A DNA stretch of 64,000 bases from NCBI RefSeq assembly GCF_014646295.1, contig NZ_BMNE01000010.1:157142-221141 (forward strand). The letters are read 5' to 3'. A program made the translations under genes and the position numbers. The notes under the pieces were generated by a model. That model ran no database searches. It was given only the letters and a program-made list of their open reading frames with translations, and was not told where the DNA came from. The number at the start of each line of letters is the position of its first letter. The stretch's first letter is position 1. This document shows positions 1 through 8,007 of the stretch, one piece after another. The DNA is from Nocardia rhizosphaerihabitans (lineage in GTDB: Bacteria; Actinomycetota; Actinomycetes; Mycobacteriales; Mycobacteriaceae).

Positions 1-1
1 C

Positions 2-961
2 CAGATCGCCCGGTCGTTCGGCGTCGGCCGGATCGTGCTCGCCAACGCGCTCGTCGATCCGGCCGGATTGGCCTGGGTCGCAGCGGAATCGGCGCGCGAT
101 GCCGCATTCGAGTTCTACTGCTGGGCCGACAGCGTCGCCACGGTCGAGCTGATGGACAAGATCCTGCGCGACACTCCGCCCGGCCCCCCGGTGCGGGTGC
201 TGGTCGAACTGGGCGGCCCGCACGGTCGCACCGGGGCGCGCACCCGCGCCGAAGCGCGGGCGGTCGCGGCAGCCATCCGGGACAGTGAACGGCTGGTCCT
301 GGCCGGTGTCGCCGGCTACGAAGGCGCGCTGGCCCACGATCGCAGCACCGCGGGTATCGCGGCCGTGCGTGGCTACCTCGGCGAACTCGCCGCCCTGCAC
401 ACCGAACTCGCCGCCTCCGGCGCCTACCCGGGCCGGGCGATCGTCACGGCGGGCGGCAGCGCCTACCCCGAACTCGTCGTCGACGAGCTGGCACGCCTGG
501 CCGACGACACCACCACGGTCGTGCTGCGCAGCGGCGCCTACCTCGTCCACGACGACGGCTTCTACGCGAGCATCTCCCCGCTGACCGCACCCGCCGTCGA
601 ACCCGGCCTGCGCGCGGCGATGCACGGCTGGGCCAGGGTGGTCTCCCGGCCCGAACCGGAACTGGCCCTGCTCGACGGCGGCAAGCGCGACTTCCCCTTC
701 GACGAAGGCTTGCCGGTGCCGCAGCTGGTGGTCGGCGGCGGTGCACTGCCCGCTACCGCGCACGTGACCGCACTCAACGATCAGCACACCTTCCTGCGCT
801 TGCCCGGCGCCGCTGCCACCGATCTCCCGATCGGCAGCATCGTGCGGCTCGGGTTGTCGCATCCGTGCACGGCATTCGACAAGTGGCGGCGCATTCCGGT
901 GCTCGACAGCGCCGCGACGGACCGGCCGCGCGTGGTCGACCTGATCCGCACCTACTTCTGA
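2..961 (+). CDS. D-amino-acid PLP enzyme (D-threonine aldolase / D-serine dehydratase-like), 5' truncated by window
   Basis: The frame is open from base 2, so the start lies upstream of the window; about 319 residues are visible. The visible start (QIARSFGVGRIVLANALVDP) matches the alanine-racemase-type PLP barrel of the DTA / D-serine deaminase family, after the PLP lysine, which should lie upstream. The second half has the family's C-terminal beta domain, with HVTALNDQH and a SHPCTAFDKWR segment near the end, where these enzymes bind a divalent metal. Known members cleave or deaminate D-amino acids such as D-threonine, D-serine or 3-hydroxy-D-aspartate in the cytosol. D-aminoacylase begins 9 bp downstream, so this is probably the first step after deacylation of N-acyl-D-amino acids. 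The exact substrate cannot be told. Confidence 0.85.
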   Translation, partial: QIARSFGVGRIVLANALVDPAGLAWVAAESARDAAFEFYCWADSVATVELMDKILRDTPPGPPVRVLVELGGPHGRTGARTRAEARAVAAAIRDSERLVLAGVAGYEGALAHDRSTAGIAAVRGYLGELAALHTELAASGAYPGRAIVTAGGSAYPELVVDELARLADDTTTVVLRSGAYLVHDDGFYASISPLTAPAVEPGLRAAMHGWARVVSRPEPELALLDGGKRDFPFDEGLPVPQLVVGGGALPATAHVTALNDQHTFLRLPGAAATDLPIGSIVRLGLSHPCTAFDKWRRIPVLDSAATDRPRVVDLIRTYF

Positions 962-970
962 CGGACGACC

Positions 971-2584
971 ATGACGGACTTGCTGTTTCGTGACATCGAT
1001 ATCGTCGACGGCACCGGCGCCCCGCGCCGTCGCGGCGACGTACTGATCCGCGCCGGGCGCATCGCCGAGACGGGACCGGCGGGATCGATCACCGCTGACG
1101 CGAGAGTGGTTCCGGCGCAGCCGGGTTCGGTCCTCGCACCCGGATTCATCGACATGCACGCGCATTCGGACCTCGCCCTGCTCACCCACCCCGAGCACTT
1201 CCCGAAGATCACCCAGGGCGTGACCACCGAGGTGATCGGCCAGGACGGCCTGTCCTACGCGCCGATCGACGACGCCGCGCTCGCGGTGGTGCGCAAGCAG
1301 ATCGCGGGCTGGAACGGTAACCCCGCCGATTTCGACTTCGCCTGGCACACGGTCGCGCAGTACCTGGACCGGCTCGACGAGGGCATCACGCCCAACGCCG
1401 CCTACCTGGTCCCGCAGGGCACCCTGCGGCTGCTCGTCGTCGGCACCGAACAGCGACCGGCCACCACCGCCGAGATCGACCGGATGTGCGCGCTGCTGGC
1501 CCAGGGTCTCGACGAGGGCGCGGTCGGCATGTCGAGCGGACTCACCTACACGCCCGGAATGTATGCCGACACAGGCGAACTCGCCGCGCTGTGCTCGGTC
1601 GTCGCGTCCTACGGCGGCTTCTACGCGCCGCACACCCGCTCCTACGGCGCGGGCGCGCTCGAGGCCTACGCGGAAATGATGGGCCTGGCGAAGGCGACCG
1701 GCTGCGCGCTGCACCTCACTCACGCCACTATGAACTTCGGCGTGAATCGTGGTCGCGCACCGGAATTCCTGGCGATGCTCGCGCAGGCCCGCGCCGACGG
1801 CTGCGACATCACCCTCGACACCTACCCGTATCTGCCCGGCTCGACCACGCTGTCGGCGCTGCTGCCCAGCTGGGCGATGTCGGGTGGACCCGACGCCGCG
1901 CTGGCCCGGCTCGACGATCCCGCCGAGCGCGCGCGGATCACCGCGGATGTGAACGTCAACGGGTCCGACGGCTGCCACGGCGTCACCGTCGAGTGGGAGA
2001 CCATCCAGATCAGCGGTGTCGGCGACGATGCGCTGTCCGCGTACGTGGGACGGACCGTCGACCAGATCGCGGCCGAGGAGGGCAGAGCGCCGGTCGAGGT
2101 GTTCTTCGACCTGCTGCGCCGCGACCAGCTGGCCACCACCATCCTCCAGCACGTCGGCCACGAGGAGAACGTGCGCGCGATCATGGTCGACCCCGGCCAC
2201 ATGGGCGGCAGCGACGGCCTGCTCGTCGGCGCGCGGCCGCATCCGCGCGCCTGGGGCACCTTCCCCCGTTACCTGTCGCGCTACGTCCGCGAGCTCGGCG
2301 TCCTCGGGCTCGAGGAGTGCGTGCACCACCTCACCGGCCGCCCGGCCGCCCGGCTCCGGCTGGCCCAGCGCGGACTCGTCGACACCGGCTACGCCGCCGA
2401 CCTCGTCGTGTTCGATCCGGCGACGATCCACGACACGGCAACCTTCGAGCATCCCCGACAACAGGCCCGTGGCATCCAGCACGTGCTGGTCAACGGCGCA
2501 TTCGCGCTGGAGAACGGCACCGCGACAGGTGTGCGCGCCGGACGCGCCCTGCGGATGGACGCCACGCGAGAGGAGACCCGATGA
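971..2584 (+). CDS. N-acyl-D-amino-acid deacylase (D-aminoacylase)
   Basis: A 537-residue amidohydrolase-superfamily protein of the usual family length. It has an N-terminal beta domain, then the metal-binding HxH motif in FIDMHAHSDL (His63, His65), a mid-barrel HLTHATMNFG segment, a late HMGGSDGL segment carrying the conserved Asp, and a C-terminal composite beta domain (YAADLVVFDPATI). The family hydrolyses N-acyl-D-amino acids to the free D-amino acid and a carboxylate with bound zinc, in the cytosol. It starts 9 bp after the PLP D-amino-acid enzyme and its stop overlaps the aldolase start as ATGA, so the genes are almost certainly co-transcribed. D-glutamate, D-aspartate and broad D-aminoacylases cannot be separated by eye. 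Confidence 0.9.
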   Translation: MTDLLFRDIDIVDGTGAPRRRGDVLIRAGRIAETGPAGSITADARVVPAQPGSVLAPGFIDMHAHSDLALLTHPEHFPKITQGVTTEVIGQDGLSYAPIDDAALAVVRKQIAGWNGNPADFDFAWHTVAQYLDRLDEGITPNAAYLVPQGTLRLLVVGTEQRPATTAEIDRMCALLAQGLDEGAVGMSSGLTYTPGMYADTGELAALCSVVASYGGFYAPHTRSYGAGALEAYAEMMGLAKATGCALHLTHATMNFGVNRGRAPEFLAMLAQARADGCDITLDTYPYLPGSTTLSALLPSWAMSGGPDAALARLDDPAERARITADVNVNGSDGCHGVTVEWETIQISGVGDDALSAYVGRTVDQIAAEEGRAPVEVFFDLLRRDQLATTILQHVGHEENVRAIMVDPGHMGGSDGLLVGARPHPRAWGTFPRYLSRYVRELGVLGLEECVHHLTGRPAARLRLAQRGLVDTGYAADLVVFDPATIHDTATFEHPRQQARGIQHVLVNGAFALENGTATGVRAGRALRMDATREETR

Positions 2585-3222
2585 ACCCGCTGCTCAGCTC
2601 GTCGTCCGAGGCCATGGAGGTGATCCGCGCCGACCGCGCGCTCACCGTTGTCCGCGCGCCGGCCATCCCCGACCCGGTCGCGCTCGCCGAAGCCCTCGCC
2701 GGGTCCGGCATCCGCGCCGTCGAACTCACCTTCACAACCCTCGGCGTGCTCGACGCGATCGGCAAGGCCTCGGCGGTCGGCGGCGCCGTCATCGGCGTCG
2801 GCACCGTGACCACCCGTGATCAGGCCGAAGCGGCGATCGAGGTGGGTGCCAAGTTCCTGGTGACGCCTGCGCTGCGTCCCGAGGTCGCCGAAGTGGCTGT
2901 CGCCCACCAGATCCCGGTCATCATGGGCGCGTTCACCCCCTCGGAGGTGCTGGCCGCGGTCGAGATGGGCGCCGCGGCGGTGAAGATCTTCCCGGCTCGC
3001 GCGCTCGGCCCTGCCTATCTCAAGGATCTGCTCGGTCCGTTCCCACACGTGTTCCTTATTCCCTCCGGTGGCGTCAGCTCCCACAACGCCCGCGAATTCC
3101 TGCAGGCGGGGGCGATCGCCGTCACCGCGGGGACCGAGGTGGTCGCCCCACTGGACGTCGCGAGTTCGCGCTGGTCCCACATCGGCGCCAAAGCCGCACG
3201 CTTCGTCCATTCGCTTGATTGA
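2581..3222 (+). CDS. Bifunctional KHG/KDPG aldolase family protein
   Basis: This is a 213-residue class I aldolase of the KDPG/KHG family, using the ATG at 2581 that overlaps the preceding stop. The Schiff-base lysine is in AAVKIFPA (Lys135) and the general base is in VELTF (Glu48); the phosphate/carboxylate loop IPSGGV follows. Such enzymes split 2-keto-3-deoxy-6-phosphogluconate or 4-hydroxy-2-oxoglutarate to pyruvate plus an aldehyde. Between a D-amino-acid enzyme and a GntP permease it may process a 2-oxo-hydroxy acid made from a hydroxy-D-amino acid, or a 2-keto-3-deoxy sugar acid. The assignment to the family is firm; the substrate is inferred. Confidence 0.9.
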   Translation: MNPLLSSSSEAMEVIRADRALTVVRAPAIPDPVALAEALAGSGIRAVELTFTTLGVLDAIGKASAVGGAVIGVGTVTTRDQAEAAIEVGAKFLVTPALRPEVAEVAVAHQIPVIMGAFTPSEVLAAVEMGAAAVKIFPARALGPAYLKDLLGPFPHVFLIPSGGVSSHNAREFLQAGAIAVTAGTEVVAPLDVASSRWSHIGAKAARFVHSLD

Positions 3223-3232
3223 GAGGTATCCC

Positions 3233-4690
3233 ATGGGCGCCACTGTCGACTGGTTGCGCACCACCACCCCCGGGTTGCTGGTGCTGTGCGGTCTCGCGAT
3301 CGCCGTGCTACTCATCGCCATCATCAAGGTCAAACTGGAGCCGTTCGTCGCGCTGCTGCTGACCGGTCTGTTGCTGGCACTCGCCGCGGGGCTACCGGTC
3401 GCCCAGATCGTCGGCACACCGCTGAAAGCCGGTGAGTCACTGCTGGAAACAGGCTTCGGCGGCATCCTCGGGCACATCGCGGTGATCATCGGTCTCGGCA
3501 CCGTACTCGGCGCGATCCTCGAACGATCCGGCGGCGCAGACGTTCTCACCGACAAACTCTTGAAGTCGTTCGGCGAGAAGGGTGCTCCCGTCGCGATGGG
3601 TCTGCTCGGCCTCATCTTCGGCATCCCCGTCTTCTTCGACATCGGCATCTTCGTCCTCGCGCCGCTGGTGTATGTCGCGGCCAAGCGCGGCGGTCGCTCG
3701 CTGGTGCTCTACGCCATGCCGATGCTGGCCGGTCTGTCGATGACGCACGCGTTCCTGCCCCCGCACCCCGGTCCCGTCGCGCTCGGCGGTCTGCTCGGGG
3801 TGAGCCTGGGCTGGCTGATCCTCATGGGATTCGTCTGCGGCATCCCGGGTTTCCTCGCCGCGGGCATCGCCTGGGGTACCTGGATCGGTAAGCGGGTGCA
3901 GGTCGAGGTGCCTGCCGAGTTCGTGCCGCTCGAGCCAGAGGGCAACGGCCTGAACAAGGCTCACGACAACGGTGAGATCGGGGGAACCGGCGGGATCGCG
4001 GTGGTGACGAAGTCGCCGCCGTCGGTGGCGCTGATCGGGTCGATCATCGCGATTCCGCTGGTGCTGATCCTCGGCGCGACCTTCGGTTACCAACTGCTGG
4101 ACAAGGATTCGGCCCTGCTTCAGGTGCTCACCTTCTTCGGCACGCCCGCGGTCGCGCTGCTCATCACGGTGCTGGTGGCGTTCTACCTGCTCGGCATCCG
4201 GCGCGGCTCGACGGTGCAGGAGCTGAGCACCATCACCGCCGAATCGCTCAAGCCGGTCGGCATGGTGCTACTGGTGGTCGGCGCGGGCGCGTTCTTCGGC
4301 AAGGTCATCTCCGCCACCGGTATCGGCACCGCGCTGGCCGACACCATGTCCGCGGCCGGACTGCCGGTGATCGTGCTGTCCTACCTGATCAGCTGCGGCC
4401 TGCGGATCGCGCAGGGCTCGGCGACCGTCGCGATCGTCACCACCGGCGGCATCGTCGCGCCGCTGGTGGCCGAGCAGGGCTACTCGCAGATGTCGATCGC
4501 GCTGATCGCCATGGCGATCGCGGCGGGATCGATCATCGCCAGCCACGTCAACGACGGCGGTTTCTGGATCATCGCCAAGTACTTCAACATGACGGTCAAA
4601 CAGACGCTCCAGACCTGGACCGTGCTCGAAACCATCTTGTCGGTGGTGAGTTTCGCGGTGGCGGCGGTGTTGTTCGGCGTCGTCAGCTGA
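3233..4690 (+). CDS. GntP-family gluconate/organic-acid:H+ symporter
   Basis: A 485-residue polytopic inner-membrane protein with about twelve to fourteen hydrophobic segments. I take the ATG at 3233, preceded by GAGAGG, because the longer frame adds a non-hydrophobic tail that reads through the aldolase gene. Family hallmarks are GFGGILGHIAVIIGLGT near residue 75, the FGIPVFFDIGIFVLAPL segment, the FLPPHPGP motif, and a late SHVNDGGFW motif. GntP transporters import gluconate or related hydroxy acids with protons. The gene follows the aldolase by 10 bp and closes the catabolic operon; its last 8 bp overlap the convergent TetR gene. It probably imports the operon's substrate. Confidence 0.92.
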   Translation: MGATVDWLRTTTPGLLVLCGLAIAVLLIAIIKVKLEPFVALLLTGLLLALAAGLPVAQIVGTPLKAGESLLETGFGGILGHIAVIIGLGTVLGAILERSGGADVLTDKLLKSFGEKGAPVAMGLLGLIFGIPVFFDIGIFVLAPLVYVAAKRGGRSLVLYAMPMLAGLSMTHAFLPPHPGPVALGGLLGVSLGWLILMGFVCGIPGFLAAGIAWGTWIGKRVQVEVPAEFVPLEPEGNGLNKAHDNGEIGGTGGIAVVTKSPPSVALIGSIIAIPLVLILGATFGYQLLDKDSALLQVLTFFGTPAVALLITVLVAFYLLGIRRGSTVQELSTITAESLKPVGMVLLVVGAGAFFGKVISATGIGTALADTMSAAGLPVIVLSYLISCGLRIAQGSATVAIVTTGGIVAPLVAEQGYSQMSIALIAMAIAAGSIIASHVNDGGFWIIAKYFNMTVKQTLQTWTVLETILSVVSFAVAAVLFGVVS

Positions 4691-5249
4691 GGTCGGCGGT
4701 CAGCGCGCCGACCAGTCGTTCGAGTGCGGCGCGTGGATCGGTTTCGGTTCCCGCGCCGCCGAGCCGGTGCACGACGACGCCGTCGAGGTAGTCGACCAGG
4801 ATTGTCGTGTCCCCGGCGGCGATGCCGACTTGGGCTGCCATCTCGATCGCCCAGTCCCGGAGCCGCCGATGCCCGCGTTGCAGTGATTCGTGCAGCGCGG
4901 GCATTGTCTGTGCCTCGCTGAACAGCGCGAATCGTGCCAGGGTTCGCGCACGATCGGGGCCGGTGGCATGCAGGATGAACCGGGCCAGGCCCTCGACGAG
5001 GTGCTCGACGGTGACTGGGCCGAGCAGGCGGTTCAGTGCCTCCCAGTCGGCGCGGTCACGGTCCTCGAGCCGTTCGGCGACGCCGATCAGCAAGGCCTCG
5101 CGCGTACGGAAGTAGTTCGAGGTCGATCCGGTGGGGACAGCGGCGGCCTCGTCCACCGCGCGGTGGGTCAGCGCGCGCAGACCGCGGGTGCCTAGCAGGT
5201 CGATCGCGGCGTCGAGAATCTCTTCACGTCTGGTGGCCACGCGAGTCAT
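4683..5249 (-). CDS. TetR/AcrR-family transcriptional regulator
   Basis: A 188-residue repressor-type protein. Residues about 6-52 form the TetR helix-turn-helix (RREEILDAAIDLLGTRGL, then a recognition helix ending STSNYFRTREALL); the rest is an all-alpha ligand-binding and dimerisation domain. It is transcribed away from the FAD monooxygenase across a 91 bp gap holding three copies of ACTAC-N4-GTAGT, so it very probably represses both itself and the monooxygenase. Its 3' end overlaps the permease gene by 8 bp in convergent orientation. The effector is unknown; a substrate or product of the monooxygenase is the natural guess. Confidence 0.92.
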   Translation of the reverse strand: MTRVATRREEILDAAIDLLGTRGLRALTHRAVDEAAAVPTGSTSNYFRTREALLIGVAERLEDRDRADWEALNRLLGPVTVEHLVEGLARFILHATGPDRARTLARFALFSEAQTMPALHESLQRGHRRLRDWAIEMAAQVGIAAGDTTILVDYLDGVVVHRLGGAGTETDPRAALERLVGALTADLS

Positions 5250-5305
5250 ACTACGCCCGTAGTGACACGCACTACATCAGTAGTGAATCTCACTACAACA
5301 GTAGT
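5250..5305. promoter_or_regulatory. Three phased TetR-type operators, ACTAC-N4-GTAGT
   Basis: Three perfect inverted repeats ACTAC-N4-GTAGT lie at 5250-5263, 5271-5284 and 5292-5305. Their starts are exactly 21 bp apart, two turns of the helix, so bound dimers would sit on one face of the DNA. They fill the region between the divergent TetR gene (ATG complement at 5249) and the FAD monooxygenase (ATG 5341). The first copy abuts the TetR start codon. Binding by the adjacent TetR is inferred from position and symmetry. Confidence 0.8.
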
Positions 5306-5340
5306 ACGGTGAGCCGGTACCTGCAACGAGGGAGTACGCG

Positions 5341-6438
5341 ATGTCCACAGCAATCGTCGTCGGTGGCGGAATCGGGGGACTGGCTACCGCGCTGGCCTTG
5401 ACCCGCAGGGGCTGGTCCGTCGAGGTCTTCGAGCGTGCACCCGAGGTCGCCGAGGTCGGCTCGGGAATCTCGTTGTGGACCAACGCGTTGCGGGCGCTCG
5501 ACGCGCTCGGTGTCGGTGCGGCGGTGCGCGAGCAGGCGATCGAGGATGTCTCGGCCGGGATTCGGACCGCACGGGGCCGGTGGCTCTCGCGCACCGATGT
5601 GGCGACGATGCGTGCGCGATTCGGTGCTCCCGTGGTGATCCACCGCGCGGCCTTGCTCGACATCCTGCGCGCTGCGATCCCCGATCGTGTGGTGCGGACA
5701 GGCATTTCGGTGACGGAAGCGGGAACCGACGGTTCGGTGGTCCATTCCGGCGGTGTGGCGACCGCGGATCTGGTCGTCGGCGCGGACGGCATCCGCAGCG
5801 TGGTCCGCCGCGCGGTCTGCGGCGATGTGCCCGCTCGCTACGCCGGCTACACCGCGTGGCGTGCGGTGGTCGATATCGACGAACCGCTGACCGAGTTCGG
5901 TGAGACATGGGGTCGTGGAGCGCGTTTCGGGATGGCACCGCTCGCCGACGGGCGGGTCTACTGTTTCGCCGTCTACAACGCGCCCGAGAACGCTCCGGGC
6001 TCGTTCGCAGAGGTTCGTGCCCTCTTCGCCGACTGGCATCACCCGATCCCCGCACTGCTGGCCGCCGCGGACGAGAACGCGGTGCTGCACAACGACATCT
6101 ACGAGCTACCTCCGCTGCGAACCTTCACGGCCGGTCGCATCGCCCTGGTCGGCGACGCCGCCCACGCGATGACGCCGAACCTCGGGCAGGGTGGGTGCCA
6201 GGCGCTCGAGGATGCTGTGGTGCTGGCGCGGCTGGCTGGGAAACCCGACGGGTTGGCGCGGTATGACCGGGAACGTCGTCCGCGGACGCAGATGATCGCC
6301 GCGCGGTCCGCTCGCATCGGCACAATCGGTCAGTTGTCCGCAGCACCGCTGGTTGCCTTGCGCGACACGGCATTACGGATCACGCCGACATCGGTTTCCC
6401 TCCGTGCGATGGGCGAGATTCTGGACTGGACCTGCTGA
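5341..6438 (+). CDS. FAD-dependent aromatic monooxygenase (UbiH/salicylate hydroxylase-like)
   Basis: A 365-residue class A flavoprotein monooxygenase. The dinucleotide-binding GGGIGGLA is at residues 8-15, the GADG motif that contacts both FAD and NAD(P)H at 147-150, and the FAD-ribityl motif GDAAHAM followed by PNLGQGG at 271-286. The family uses NAD(P)H and O2 to hydroxylate phenols or related rings in the cytosol. GGGAG-type spacing (AGGGAG before ATG 5341) gives a good ribosome site. Control by the divergent TetR through three operators suggests inducible detoxification or catabolism of an aromatic compound, or resistance to a drug. The substrate is not readable from sequence. Confidence 0.9.
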   Translation: MSTAIVVGGGIGGLATALALTRRGWSVEVFERAPEVAEVGSGISLWTNALRALDALGVGAAVREQAIEDVSAGIRTARGRWLSRTDVATMRARFGAPVVIHRAALLDILRAAIPDRVVRTGISVTEAGTDGSVVHSGGVATADLVVGADGIRSVVRRAVCGDVPARYAGYTAWRAVVDIDEPLTEFGETWGRGARFGMAPLADGRVYCFAVYNAPENAPGSFAEVRALFADWHHPIPALLAAADENAVLHNDIYELPPLRTFTAGRIALVGDAAHAMTPNLGQGGCQALEDAVVLARLAGKPDGLARYDRERRPRTQMIAARSARIGTIGQLSAAPLVALRDTALRITPTSVSLRAMGEILDWTC

Positions 6439-6456
6439 GACGCCCGACCGTGCCGG

Positions 6457-7431
6457 TCAGGCCGACGGGTGGTAGCGCGCGTGCATCGCGGCCGCCGTAC
6501 CTGCCATCGCGGTGCGCAGTTCGGGTGGATCGAGGACTTCGATGTGTTCGCCGAGGGGCAGCAGCGCGTGCGCGAGGATCTCGTACGACTCGCCGGGGAC
6601 GGTGATATCCACCCAGCCATCGGCGTCGGGCGTGCCGATCGACGTGAGCGCCTGGCGCACCGCGGCCGGGTCGTTCATCAGCCGGAGCAGGGTCAGGTGG
6701 TCGGCCGAGATCCGGCACCGCGCGCTGACGCGCAGGATGGACCGGGCGAATTCGTCGGCCGACTCCTGCCAGTGCGCGGCCAGTTCGAAATCGGCAGGGC
6801 GGGTGAAGGATTCGCCGGTCGGCACGGCGGTGGCGATGCGGCTCACCCGGTAGGAGCGGATATCGGCGCGGTCGCGCGCGATCAGATACCAGGTGCCTGC
6901 CTTCATGACCAGGCCCAGCGGGTCGAGGACACGGTCGGCGGCTTTGTCGTGCCGGCGGTAGCTGATGGCCAGGCGGCGGTCGTGCCAGAGCGCATCGGCC
7001 ACAGTGGCGAGCGTGGGCGTTTCGTCCGGGCGGTGGAACCAGCCCGGCATATCGATATGGACGCGTTCGGCGATGCGGGTCGCGCGGCCACGCAACTCGG
7101 GTGGAAGCGCGGCGAGCATCTTGAGCTGGGCGGTGGCGAGGACAGTGCCGAGCCCGAGGTCGGCGGCCGCGCCGGGCAGCCCGGCCAGCAGGACGGCGTC
7201 GGCTTCGTCGGAGGTGAGACCGGTGAGCCGGGTCCGATAGCCGTCGATCAACCGGACGCCACCACCGCGCCCCGGCTCGCTGTACACCGGAACGCCCGCC
7301 GACGACAGCGCCTCGACGTCGCGGTACACGGTGCGCACCGACACCTCCAGCTCCCGCGCCAGCTCGGCCGCGGTGGCCCCGCCGCTGGCCTGCAACAGGA
7401 GCAGCAGTTGCACCAGCCTGCTCGCTCGCAT
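6457..7431 (-). CDS. YafY-type HTH/WYL-domain transcriptional regulator
   Basis: A 324-residue protein using ATG at 7431 (MRASRLVQLLLLLQ). A GTG at 7461 would add ten residues but lies inside a palindromic operator, so I reject it. Residues about 1-60 are a DeoR-like winged helix (ELARELEVSVRTVYRDVEAL); the middle is the WYL domain (YRRHDKAADRVLDPLGLVMKAGTWYL pattern, present in pieces around residues 165-200); the end is a WCX-type extension. WYL proteins sense ligands, often nucleic-acid-like or metabolite ligands. It is divergent from a flavin-type protein gene, and probably autoregulates through the dyad at 7455-7471. Confidence 0.9.
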   Translation of the reverse strand: MRASRLVQLLLLLQASGGATAAELARELEVSVRTVYRDVEALSSAGVPVYSEPGRGGGVRLIDGYRTRLTGLTSDEADAVLLAGLPGAAADLGLGTVLATAQLKMLAALPPELRGRATRIAERVHIDMPGWFHRPDETPTLATVADALWHDRRLAISYRRHDKAADRVLDPLGLVMKAGTWYLIARDRADIRSYRVSRIATAVPTGESFTRPADFELAAHWQESADEFARSILRVSARCRISADHLTLLRLMNDPAAVRQALTSIGTPDADGWVDITVPGESYEILAHALLPLGEHIEVLDPPELRTAMAGTAAAMHARYHPSA

Positions 7432-7454
7432 GTTCTCGAGACTAGCCGGTGAAC

Positions 7455-7471
7455 TTGACACAGGATGTCAA
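7455..7471. promoter_or_regulatory. Palindromic operator TTGACA-N5-TGTCAA between divergent genes
   Basis: A perfect 6 bp inverted repeat with a 5 bp spacer sits between the WYL regulator (start 7431) and the gene at 7495. Each arm reads TTGACA in its own direction, so it could serve as a -35 box for each divergent promoter while being the regulator's binding site. The TGACA half-site is typical of YafY/WYL operators. No convincing -10 is visible on either side, so the promoter part is weaker than the operator part. Confidence 0.6.
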
Positions 7472-7494
7472 CGTTTGGTCGTACCGTTCGAGCT

Positions 7495-7986
7495 ATGACC
7501 ACGTGGAGCCAGTTCACCGAGGAAGCGCCGAGTATCTCCGCCCTGTTCCTGCGCAGGCACCAGGCGACCGGCAACCTGTGCATGCTCGGCACCCTCCGGG
7601 CCGACGGATCACCGCGGATCAGCCCGATCGAGCCGACCGTCTTCGAGGACATGCTGGTCCTGGCCGGCATGCCGAACACCCGCAAATTCGACGACCTCGC
7701 CCGCGACCCCCGCTTCTGCCTGCACACCGCCACCGTCGACACCAATGTCTCCGACGGCGACGCCAAACTGTTCGGCACCGTCACCGACCTCCCGGACGAA
7801 GCCGTCCACGCCCGCTTCGCCCAGAAACTGTTCGACGACAAAGGTTTCGACATCCGCGGCATGAAGTTCGATCACTTCTACATCGCCGACCTCACCGGCG
7901 CGTCGACGGTCGAAGTCGAGGACGACCACCTGAACATCACCGTGTGGAAGCCGGGCGCGGGCGAACGGGTCGTACGGAAGGACTGA
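7495..7986 (+). CDS. Pyridoxamine 5'-phosphate oxidase family (split-barrel FMN-binding) protein
   Basis: A 163-residue protein using ATG 7495 (MTTWSQFTEEAPSISALF); a start at 7465 would run through the operator. The pattern LCMLGTLRADGSPRISPIEP near residue 30, then a stretch NTRKFDDLARDPRFCLHTATVD, is the classic start of FMN- or F420-binding split-barrel proteins. These include PdxH-like oxidases and F420-dependent reductases, the latter frequent in this phylum. It is divergent from the WYL regulator and likely controlled by it. Cofactor and substrate are not determined. Confidence 0.85.
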   Translation: MTTWSQFTEEAPSISALFLRRHQATGNLCMLGTLRADGSPRISPIEPTVFEDMLVLAGMPNTRKFDDLARDPRFCLHTATVDTNVSDGDAKLFGTVTDLPDEAVHARFAQKLFDDKGFDIRGMKFDHFYIADLTGASTVEVEDDHLNITVWKPGAGERVVRKD

Positions 7987-8007
7987 GCTCGCTGCGAGCG
8001 GCCCGGA

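Noticed and set aside
1486..2580. Upstream extension of the aldolase frame through the D-aminoacylase gene
   Set aside because: Arginine-rich with no homology; the ATG at 2581 overlapping the previous stop gives the normal family start.
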